From Puniceispirillum sp965657105 (GTDB taxonomy: Bacteria > Pseudomonadota > Alphaproteobacteria > Puniceispirillales > Puniceispirillaceae), in NCBI RefSeq assembly GCF_965657105.1, contig NZ_CBFHNB010000017.1, positions 1-35,603 of the forward strand: a DNA stretch of 35,603 bases, written 5' to 3'. The position numbers and the translations under genes are program-made. Below the pieces are notes generated by a model. It saw only the letters and a program-made list of their open reading frames with translations. It was not told where the DNA came from and did no database searches. Below are positions 8,112 through 14,819 of this stretch, in pieces. Every line of letters begins with the position of its first letter. The first letter of the stretch is position 1.

Positions 8112-9235
8112 CGGTGCAAAAGCCTCTACCGCGTTGGGTCGATATTGGCCTGATACCCGTCATCAATGTGCTAGTTGCCTTGTTTGTTTCGGGCATTGTT
8201 GTTGCCTTGATTGGCGAAAACCCCTTTGTCGCAATGCTGGTGATGATCAAAGGCGCCTTTATCTATGATGGCAGTCTTGGTTACACCTTATATTATGCCA
8301 CCAATTTCATTTTTACCGGTCTTGCGGTGGCGGTGGCCTTTCACGCCATGCTGTTCAATATTGGCGGCGAGGGACAGGCTTATCTTGGTGGTCTTGGTGC
8401 GGGTCTGATCTGTCTATGGATGGACAGTTTTCTACCAGCCGTTCTATTGCTTCCATTGGCGATCATGGCATCGGCAGCCTTTGGGGCGGTATGGGGGGTG
8501 ATCCCGGGGTATCTGCAAGCCAAACGTGGCAGTCATATTGTGATCACCACCATCATGTTCAATTTTCTGGCCGCTTCGATCATGGTGTCTTTACTAGCAG
8601 GAATGCTCAAATCAGGTGGTCAAATGTCGCCTGAAACACGCGCTTTTACTGACGCGGCTAGTTTGCCGATGATTCATGAAATTCTACAGGGGCTTGGCTT
8701 TAACGTGGCACGATCACCATTGAATCTGTCCTTTATCATTGCCTTATTGGCCTGTGTTGGTGTCTGGGTGCTGATCTGGCGGTCACGGCTTGGCTATGCG
8801 ATCCGCGCAGTTGGCCAAAGCCCGCAAGCCGCGCAATATGCCGGTATTCCGATTGAACGTATTATCATCATCACCATGGCCATTTCGGGTGGTTTGGCAG
8901 GTTTGATGGCGATCAACGAAATTCTGGGGGTTCAGCATCGGGTGATACTGAACTTCACTTCGGGTTACGGTTTTACCGGAATTGCGGTGGCATTGATGGG
9001 ACGAAATCATCCTTTTGGTATCGTTCTGGCGAGTTTGTTATTTGGCGCGCTTTATCAAGGCGGTGCCGAGCTTGATTTTGAATTTTCGACCATCACCCGC
9101 GAGATGGTGCTAATGATCCAGGGTCTGATTATTCTGTTTTCGGGAGCCTTGTCCTTTATGTTCCAGAAACCTTTGCAACGGCTATTTTCAAAGCTGACTG
9201 CAGGCGACGAAACGGAGGCGGCGCATGGGGGCTGA
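8108..9235 (+). CDS. nucleoside ABC transporter permease (BPD_transp_2 / RbsC-like), first subunit
   Basis: 375 residues, strongly hydrophobic with about eight to ten membrane segments. It resembles YufP/NupP-type permeases: the block NIGGEGQAYLGGLGAG is the typical cytoplasmic-loop signature, and SRLGYAIRAVGQSPQAAQYAGI is the coupling region contacting the ATPase. Together with the next gene it should form the heteromeric inner-membrane channel for the BMP-bound nucleoside. The ATG overlaps the ATPase stop (ATGA at 8108-8111), with AGGA eight bases upstream inside the preceding gene. Confidence 0.93.
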   Translation: MTVQKPLPRWVDIGLIPVINVLVALFVSGIVVALIGENPFVAMLVMIKGAFIYDGSLGYTLYYATNFIFTGLAVAVAFHAMLFNIGGEGQAYLGGLGAGLICLWMDSFLPAVLLLPLAIMASAAFGAVWGVIPGYLQAKRGSHIVITTIMFNFLAASIMVSLLAGMLKSGGQMSPETRAFTDAASLPMIHEILQGLGFNVARSPLNLSFIIALLACVGVWVLIWRSRLGYAIRAVGQSPQAAQYAGIPIERIIIITMAISGGLAGLMAINEILGVQHRVILNFTSGYGFTGIAVALMGRNHPFGIVLASLLFGALYQGGAELDFEFSTITREMVLMIQGLIILFSGALSFMFQKPLQRLFSKLTAGDETEAAHGG

Positions 9236-10202
9236 TCTTTGGTTACAGTTTGTTCTGGCACTTGATGCGACCTTGCGGGTGGCAACGCCACTGATCCTAT
9301 GTGCGATGGCGGGTATTTTTTCCGAACGCGCGGGCATCATCGATATTTCGCTTGAAGGCAAGATGTTGCTATCGGCCTTTGCCGCCGCCGCCACTGCCAG
9401 CCTGTTGCATTCGCCGGTGCTGGGTTTGTTGGCTGGCATCACCATATCGGTGGTCTTTTCAATCATCCATGGCTTTGCCTGTATCACGCATCGTGGCAAT
9501 CAGGTCATTTCCGGACTGGCGATCAATATTCTGGCATCTGGCCTTACGGTCACGGTCGGAATCGCTATGTTTCGCCAAGGCGGCCAAACGCCGAATCTGG
9601 CACGCGCAGACCGTTTTGCCCCCACCGAACTACCCTTTGTTGATCAAGTCAGCCAGATTCCCTTTATCGGAACAATCTATCGCGAGTTGATTTCGGGGCA
9701 TAATATCCTTGTCTGGGTTGGCTTGTCGGCGGTGATCTTCACCTCCTATGTCCTCTGGAACACCCGCTTTGGCCTGCGCTTACGCGCTGTTGGCGAAAAG
9801 CCCGAGGCGGTTGACAGTGCTGGCATTTCGGTCAGTCTGCTACGCTATAAAGCGATCATTATCGCGGGTATCTTATGCGGCATCGCGGGGGCCTATCTAT
9901 CGACCGCACATGGCAGTGGCTTTGTGCGCGAGATGACTGCCGGCAAAGGCTATATCGCTTTGGCAGCGATGATCTTTGGCAAATGGCAACCACGCGGGGC
10001 TTTGCTTGCCTGTTTGCTATTCGGGTTTCTTGAGGCGATTGCCGCCCGCTTGCAAGGCGTCGAATTGCCCCTTATTGGTGCCGCCCCAGTCGAATTGATT
10101 CTGGCGATGCCTTATCTGATGACAGTGATCTTACTAGCTGGGCTTGTCGGGCGGGCGGTGCCGCCACGCGCCATTGGCCAGCCCTATATAAAGGAGCGCT
10201 AA
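9225..10202 (+). CDS. nucleoside ABC transporter permease, second subunit
   Basis: 325 residues, polytopic. It resembles YufQ/NupQ: FSERAGIIDISLEGKMLLSAF near the N terminus is the family signature, and TRFGLRLRAVGEKPEAVDSAGI is the ATPase-contact loop. GGAGG six bases before the ATG supports this start, giving an 11-base overlap with the first permease. The stop at 10200-10202 directly abuts the ATG of cdd, so importer and cytidine deaminase are very likely co-transcribed and translationally coupled. Confidence 0.93.
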   Translation: MGADLWLQFVLALDATLRVATPLILCAMAGIFSERAGIIDISLEGKMLLSAFAAAATASLLHSPVLGLLAGITISVVFSIIHGFACITHRGNQVISGLAINILASGLTVTVGIAMFRQGGQTPNLARADRFAPTELPFVDQVSQIPFIGTIYRELISGHNILVWVGLSAVIFTSYVLWNTRFGLRLRAVGEKPEAVDSAGISVSLLRYKAIIIAGILCGIAGAYLSTAHGSGFVREMTAGKGYIALAAMIFGKWQPRGALLACLLFGFLEAIAARLQGVELPLIGAAPVELILAMPYLMTVILLAGLVGRAVPPRAIGQPYIKER

Positions 10203-10628
10203 ATGCCTAATCAAAGCTCTGCATCTGACAGCGCCCTGATCACCGCGGCGATTGATGCGATGACCCGCGCCTATGCGCCCTATTCCAAATTTGCCGTTGG
10301 CGCGGCGGTGCGTGATGAACAGGGGCGCATCCATTGCGGGGTCAATGTTGAAAATGCGGCCTATCCAAATGGTATTTGCGCTGAAACCGCGGCGATTGCC
10401 ATGATGGTTAATGCGGGCGGACAGCGGATTGACCGCATCGCCATAGCGGGGGGAACGGATAGGGATGATATCCTCTGCACACCATGTGGTGGCTGTCGTC
10501 AGCGGATACGCGAATTTGCCACGCCGGATACGGTGATTATCATTGCCAGTCCTGATGGCGAACAGCAACGTTTTACACTTGCCGATCTATTGCCGCACAG
10601 CTTTGGTCCCGCAAATCTAAAGCCATAG
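10203..10628 (+). CDS. cdd: cytidine deaminase
   Basis: 141 residues, the short homotetrameric type. It deaminates cytidine and deoxycytidine to uridine and deoxyuridine. Zinc ligands and the catalytic Glu are present: Cys59-Ala-Glu61 (NGICAETAA) and PCGGCRQ with Cys95 and Cys98. NVENAAYPNG (about 48-57) is the ribose-binding stretch. AAGGAG six bases before the ATG is a near-perfect ribosome site. It is the last gene of the importer operon; the first hairpin repeat begins nine bases after its stop. Confidence 0.96.
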   Translation: MPNQSSASDSALITAAIDAMTRAYAPYSKFAVGAAVRDEQGRIHCGVNVENAAYPNGICAETAAIAMMVNAGGQRIDRIAIAGGTDRDDILCTPCGGCRQRIREFATPDTVIIIASPDGEQQRFTLADLLPHSFGPANLKP

Positions 10629-10637
10629 AATTGCTAA

Positions 10638-10796
10638 GCATCATCCGGCCGGAACGCAGTGATGGCAGAAAGATGATCGCGCAACATAACCCATCATCCA
10701 CGCGAAGCGCAGAGTGATAAGATGATCGCGCAAGCATCAGCCGACCGCAAGGTCGAGAGATGATGCGACATATTACTAAGCAAGCATCATCCGGCC
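10638..10796 (+). repeat. hairpin-repeat array A (3 complete units plus 1 truncated) between cdd and upp
   Basis: Units begin with a (G/C)CATCA(T/G)C arm at 10638, 10691, 10734 and 10784. The first three close with a GATGATCGCG or GATGATGC arm (10672, 10721, 10759). Unit 3 is a long inverted repeat: outer arms GCATCAGC/GATGATGC and inner stem CGACC/GGTCG around a GCAA loop. Unit 4 breaks off after CGGCC, a few bases before the upp stop codon. The array fills the convergent gap and reads 5' to 3' in the direction of cdd. Confidence 0.88.
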
Positions 10797-10803
10797 TATC
10801 GCC

Positions 10804-11433
10804 TCAAGTGCCATAAATACGGTCGCCTGCATCGCCAAGCCCAGGTAGGATATAGCCTTTTTCATTCAGCTCGCGATCCAGACAGGCGGTAAAAATCGGT
10901 AGATCCGGAAACGCATTATGTATGGCCGCCACGCCTTCGGGTGATGCGACCAGACAAGCAAAGACAACATCCTTAACGCCCATTTCGACCAGCTTTTCCA
11001 TACCCAGAATCGCACTACCGCCGGTGGCCAGCATCGGATCGGCCAGAATAACCTGCCGCGCGGCGATATCCTGCGGCACTGATGTGTAATAGGACACAGG
11101 CTGCAAGGTATCTTCATCGCGATACAGACCCAGATGCGCGATACTGGCTTCGGGGCATAGCTGGCTGAAACCGTCAACCAGCCCATTGCCTGCGCGTAAA
11201 ATCGATACCAGACACGGTGCCGGATCGGGTAGGCTGGCTGTCATCATCGGCTCAAGCGGGGTTTCGATCTGCCGCGGCGTCAATTTCAGCGCGGCAAAGG
11301 CTGGATAGGCCAGTAGCCATGATAATTCTGCCAGCGTTGTGCGAAACAAAGCCGATGGCGTATCTTTGTCGCGCAGGATTGCCAATTTATGCGTGGCCAG
11401 CGGATGCGCCAAAATATGCAGATTATTCGTCAT
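10804..11433 (-). CDS. upp: uracil phosphoribosyltransferase
   Basis: 209 residues from the ATG at 11433, chosen over 11451 because AAAGGG lies five bases upstream and the product then matches the usual 208-209 residues. It converts uracil and PRPP to UMP. Diagnostic features are the early RDKDTPSALFR segment, ILRAGNGLVDG, the PRPP loop ILADPMLATGGSA and the C-terminal PGLGDAGDRIYGT uracil-binding stretch. It completes the route from imported cytidine or uridine via free uracil to UMP. It is convergent with cdd and divergent from tdk, with hairpin-repeat arrays on both sides. Confidence 0.97.
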   Translation of the reverse strand: MTNNLHILAHPLATHKLAILRDKDTPSALFRTTLAELSWLLAYPAFAALKLTPRQIETPLEPMMTASLPDPAPCLVSILRAGNGLVDGFSQLCPEASIAHLGLYRDEDTLQPVSYYTSVPQDIAARQVILADPMLATGGSAILGMEKLVEMGVKDVVFACLVASPEGVAAIHNAFPDLPIFTACLDRELNEKGYILPGLGDAGDRIYGT

Positions 11434-11850
11434 AAAAACCCTTTTCGTCATGGAAAGCGCCGCTATACTTAACAGCGCACATCAATGTTAACTAAACCCC
11501 ATATTACCAAATATGCTTATCACCTATGTAAATTCGGATATGCTGGTGAACAGTATCTTAGCCTTGGCTTTCGGTATTTACCATTCACAAAAGCATCATC
11601 CGGCTGTAGTGAAACGAAAGCCGCAAGATGATCGCGGAGATAAATAAGCATCATCCGCCCGGAGAGGATCGAAGGTCGATAAGATGATCGCGGAGATAAA
11701 TAAGCATCATCCGACCGCAAGGTCGTGAGATGATGCGACATGATATAAGAATCAAGCATCATCCACGCGAGGCACAGCGCAGAGTGATAAGATGATCGTA
11801 GCTTATATTTAGCTCCTTCCAGCATTAGAATCACAGGGTTCACAGGTAAC
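11434..11850. other. upp/tdk divergent intergenic region (417 bases)
   Basis: The upp-proximal part (11434-11590) is AT-rich and presumably holds the divergent promoters, but no convincing -35/-10 pair could be fixed. The part from 11593 to about 11800 is hairpin-repeat array B. No credible gene is present; the long minus-strand open frame here is made of repeat units. Confidence 0.7.
11593..11800 (+). repeat. hairpin-repeat array B (4 units) between upp and tdk
   Basis: Four units start with GCATCATC at 11593, 11648, 11704 and 11756 (periods 55, 56 and 52). They close with GATGATCGC, GATGATCGCG, GATGATGC and GATGATCG at 11627, 11683, 11729 and 11791. Unit 1 has inner stem CGGCT/AGCCG. Unit 3 has CGACC, GCAA loop, GGTCG within perfect 8-bp outer arms. 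Links between units 1-2 and 2-3 share GGAGATAAATAA. Unit 4 resembles unit 2 of array A (CACGCG...AGAGTGATAA). Confidence 0.9.
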
Positions 11851-12459
11851 ATGGCAAAGTTATATTTTTCTTATTCGGCAATGAATGCAGGCAAATCGAC
11901 GATCCTGTTGCAGGCCTCGCATAATTATAAAGAACGCGGCATGGACACTTTGCTTCTGACCGCGCGCCTTGATGACCGGATTGGCCAAGGTGAGGATGGC
12001 AAAGGCAAGATTGGCTCGCGCATTGGCTTACAGGCCGATGCCGAAATGTTCGATGACAGCACCGATATTTTCGCCCTTGCCACCGCGCTATCCCGCACTA
12101 GCGACATCGCCTGCATCATGGTTGACGAAGCACAGTTTCTGACCATTGCCCAGGTCTGGCAATTAAGCGCGATTGCCGACGAGCTTGGTATTCCGGTTAT
12201 GTGTTATGGCCTGCGCACTGATTTTCAGGGGCAGCTTTTTGAGGGCAGTGCCACCTTACTGGCGATTGCCGATGTGTTGCGCGAAATCCGCACGATCTGC
12301 CATTGCGGGCGCAAAGCCACGATGGTCGTCCGCCTTGATGCTGATGGCAAGCCGATCACCGATGGCGCGCAGATCGAAATTGGCGGTAATGATAAATATG
12401 TCTCGCTATGCCGCAAGCACTGGAAAGCGGCGATGGCAAAAGCCACCAAATCTGACTAA
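11851..12459 (+). CDS. tdk: thymidine kinase (type II)
   Basis: 202 residues, the normal length. It phosphorylates thymidine or deoxyuridine to the monophosphate. The P-loop SAMNAGKST lies at 9-17, in the form found in proteobacterial Tdk. The Walker B-like VDEAQFLT, the lasso region and structural-zinc cysteines (CHCGRKA, then CRKHW) are present. A modest AGGT lies before the ATG. Flanked by hairpin-repeat arrays B and C, it is the last salvage gene of this block and is convergent with dapB. Confidence 0.97.
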   Translation: MAKLYFSYSAMNAGKSTILLQASHNYKERGMDTLLLTARLDDRIGQGEDGKGKIGSRIGLQADAEMFDDSTDIFALATALSRTSDIACIMVDEAQFLTIAQVWQLSAIADELGIPVMCYGLRTDFQGQLFEGSATLLAIADVLREIRTICHCGRKATMVVRLDADGKPITDGAQIEIGGNDKYVSLCRKHWKAAMAKATKSD

Positions 12460-12481
12460 TCGATAGTAATGCTTTTTGACG

Positions 12482-12659
12482 CGATCCTCTCAGGCCGGAT
12501 GATGGGTGAGTCTATATCATGTTGCATCATCTCTCGACCTACGGTCGGCTGATGCTTGCGCGATCATCTTATCGACCTTCGATCCTCTCAGGGCAGATGA
12601 TGCTTTCTTATCTCCGCGATCATCTTATCGCCCTTCGATCCTCTCAGGCCGGATGATGC
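12482..12659 (-). repeat. hairpin-repeat array C (3 complete units plus 1 truncated) between tdk and dapB
   Basis: Units run on the minus strand. Their first arms (GATGATGC, GATGATGC, GCTGATGC and GATGATGG as read on plus) lie at 12652-12659, 12596-12603, 12548-12555 and 12498-12505. Units 1 and 2 end with GCGATCATC on plus (12624 and 12568 sides) and share TGAGAGGATCGAAGG. Unit 3 is the inverted-repeat type with CGACC/GGTCG and a 3-base loop. Unit 4 is cut after the GAGAGGATC block. Unit 1 begins one base after the dapB stop, in dapB sense orientation. Confidence 0.9.
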
Positions 12660-12660
12660 T

Positions 12661-13488
12661 TTACCCGCGTAGAACGTCTTCCATATTATAAAAACCGATA
12701 TCCGCCGTTGCCGCAAAGCGTGCCGCCCTGATCGCCCCTTTGGCAAATACCACCCGATCAGTCGCCATATGTGTCAGCGCGATACGTTCGGATTCGCCAA
12801 AAAAGGTGACGCTATGCTCACCTGTCACATCGCCGCCACGCATCACCGCAAAACCGATATCGCCAGCTTTGCGCGCCCCAACGCGCGAAGCGCCAGCCTG
12901 ATCATCGCGCACAATATCAGACACATCTTCCAAAGCAACGCCGCGCCCTTTGGCCGCCGCTTTCCCTAATGCTAGGGCGGTGCCTGATGGCGAATCAACC
13001 TTATGATGATGATGCGTTTCCAGAATTTCGATATCCCAACCCTCGACAAGTTGGGCGGCAACCTGTTCGACAAGCGCGCGTAGCAAGGTGACGCCAACTG
13101 ACGTATTCGCACAATAGACTAATGGAATTTTGGTGCCGATTTCAGCAAGCCGGGCTTCGTCTGCGGGGCTAAGACCCGTGGTGCCAATCACCATTGCCAT
13201 ATTATTCTGCATGGCCAGTTCGGCATGCGCCAGACTTGCGGCAGGGCTGGTAAAATCCACCATCACATCGCCGCCAATCAACGCTGACGGATCGCTGTTG
13301 ATCATCACACCATTCGCACCGATGCCAGCCAGCTCACCTGAATCCTTGCCAATCAAAGGGCTTTCGGGACGATCACTTGCAGCATGGAGAACCAGATCCG
13401 ATGCCAAGGCAATTTCACGAATCAACATATTACCCATACGGCCAGAGCCACCTGGAATCGAAAGCTTGATACTGTCTGCTGTACTCAT
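12661..13488 (-). CDS. dapB: 4-hydroxy-tetrahydrodipicolinate reductase
   Basis: 275 residues, normal for DapB, the NAD(P)H-dependent step of the diaminopimelate/lysine pathway. Nucleotide-binding IPGGSGRMG lies at 11-19 (the usual first Gly-Cys/Ala is Pro-Gly-Gly here). VIGTTGL is at 100-106, and the catalytic region ETHHHHKVDSPSGTAL gives His159 and Lys163. AAGGA lies about nine bases before the ATG. It lies downstream of dnaJ on the same strand, an arrangement found in several alphaproteobacteria. Confidence 0.97.
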   Translation of the reverse strand: MSTADSIKLSIPGGSGRMGNMLIREIALASDLVLHAASDRPESPLIGKDSGELAGIGANGVMINSDPSALIGGDVMVDFTSPAASLAHAELAMQNNMAMVIGTTGLSPADEARLAEIGTKIPLVYCANTSVGVTLLRALVEQVAAQLVEGWDIEILETHHHHKVDSPSGTALALGKAAAKGRGVALEDVSDIVRDDQAGASRVGARKAGDIGFAVMRGGDVTGEHSVTFFGESERIALTHMATDRVVFAKGAIRAARFAATADIGFYNMEDVLRG

Positions 13489-13550
13489 TATCCGGAATCC
13501 TTTTTATTATCGGCCTCTAACGCCTTTTCAGACTATAGAGCAAATCCCGA

Positions 13551-13569
13551 ACAGATGTAAAACATCTGT
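13551..13569. other. perfect inverted repeat between dnaJ and dapB
   Basis: ACAGATGT, three As, then ACATCTGT: 8-bp perfect arms. There is no adjacent T-run on either strand, so a simple rho-independent terminator is not supported. It could be an operator for dapB, whose start is 63 bases away, or an RNA hairpin in the dnaJ-dapB transcript. Confidence 0.6.
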
Positions 13570-13633
13570 GACGGCGTATGTGCACCTAATTCAATATCTT
13601 ATAAATCATGCGGCGGGCGTGGGTTCGGATAAA

Positions 13634-14743
13634 CTAATCTTCAGCCCATATGCGCTTGACGCGCTCCATAAAGCTGGTTGATTCAGGGCTAGTTTCACCT
13701 GCTTTTGAAAAGGCTGTCAGCAGCTCTTTTTGCTTTTTGGTCAGATTTGTCGGCGTTTCGATCTGCACTTCGACAATCTGGTCACCTGTGTTACCACGCC
13801 GCAAAGCAGGCATGCCTTTGCCCCGCATACGGAACCGTCGGCCTGACTGGGTGCCGGCATCAATCGTCAGACGTGTCATTTTGCCTGCCAGCGTCGGCAC
13901 ATCAATCGTGCCGCCCAAGGCCGCCACCGTCATCGGCACTGGTATCTTGGCCATGACATTGGTGCCATCGCGGGTAAATATCGGATGCGGGTTGATATTG
14001 ATGAAAATATACAAATCACCTGCCGCCCCACCACGGCTTCCGGCTTCGCCTTTACCCGTCAGACGGATGCGCGTGCCATTATCAACACCCGCAGGCACTG
14101 ACACTGCCAGCGTTTTTTGCTGCTGCACGCGGCCATCGCCACGGCATGTATCACATGGGTTTGAAATCACCTGACCCATACCCTGACAGGCACTACAGGT
14201 ACGTTCAACAGCGAAAAATCCTTGTTGGGCGCGCACCCGGCCTGAACCACCACATGTGCCACAAGTGCTTGGCTTACTGCCTTCAGCCGCGCCAGATCCC
14301 GAACAGCTATCGCAGCTGACCGGCACATGAATGCTGATATCGCGTTGCACACCACTAAAGGCATCTTCAAGCGAGATACTCATATCATAGCGCAGATCAT
14401 TACCGCTGGTATCTGGTTGCCGACCTCCGCCAGAAAATTCCGAAAACATCTGGTCAAAAATATCGGAAAAGCCACCGCCGCCAAAACCGCCGCCGCCAAA
14501 ACCGCCGCCAGCCGCATTATCAAAGGCAGCATGACCCATTCGGTCATAGGCCGCGCGCTTTTGCGGGTCTTTCAGAACGTCATAGGCTTCGCTGGCTTCG
14601 CGAAAACGATCAGCCGCCGCCTCGTTATCGGGGTTGCGATCGGGATGATTTTCCATCGCCAGCTTCCGATAAGCAACTTTAAGGGCTTTCTCATCAGCGT
14701 CTTTGGATACGCCCAGAATCTCATAAAAATCACGTTTACTCAT
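13634..14743 (-). CDS. dnaJ: chaperone protein DnaJ
   Basis: 369 residues with the full type I layout: J domain with HPD at 33-35, a Gly/Phe-rich linker (GGGFGGGGFGGGGF), four zinc-binding CxxCxGxG repeats (CDSCSGSG, CGTCGGSG, CSACQGMG, CDTCRGDG) and the C-terminal substrate-binding domain. It stimulates DnaK ATPase and delivers unfolded proteins. It lies 76 bases after dnaK with a terminator-like hairpin between them. Its own ribosome site is weak (nothing better than GGCACTTACC before ATG), so output may be set well below DnaK. Confidence 0.98.
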   Translation of the reverse strand: MSKRDFYEILGVSKDADEKALKVAYRKLAMENHPDRNPDNEAAADRFREASEAYDVLKDPQKRAAYDRMGHAAFDNAAGGGFGGGGFGGGGFSDIFDQMFSEFSGGGRQPDTSGNDLRYDMSISLEDAFSGVQRDISIHVPVSCDSCSGSGAAEGSKPSTCGTCGGSGRVRAQQGFFAVERTCSACQGMGQVISNPCDTCRGDGRVQQQKTLAVSVPAGVDNGTRIRLTGKGEAGSRGGAAGDLYIFININPHPIFTRDGTNVMAKIPVPMTVAALGGTIDVPTLAGKMTRLTIDAGTQSGRRFRMRGKGMPALRRGNTGDQIVEVQIETPTNLTKKQKELLTAFSKAGETSPESTSFMERVKRIWAED

Positions 14744-14769
14744 GGTAAGTGCCGATGCCGTGTGAATTA

Positions 14770-14802
14770 GAAAAAACGCTGGAGTGTAACCTACCCCAGC
14801 GC
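14770..14802 (-). terminator. rho-independent terminator / attenuator between dnaK and dnaJ
   Basis: On the minus strand CGCTGG (14801-14796), a 13-base loop and CCAGCG (14782-14777) are followed at once by six Ts. The GC stem plus U-tract is a standard intrinsic terminator. It would end most dnaK messages and lower dnaJ transcription. Confidence 0.7.
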
Positions 14803-14819
14803 TTGTTTAAGTTTAAGTG

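Noticed and set aside
11520..11852. Minus-strand open frame of 110 codons between upp and tdk.
   Set aside because: It is built from repeat units (SSYR/RSYHS-like recurring peptides), has no ribosome site and no family resemblance.
10638..12659. The regular ~50-bp repeat arrays could be a CRISPR.
   Set aside because: The units are imperfect, carry their own inverted repeats and variable interiors, and the 'spacers' recur between arrays. No cas genes are nearby.
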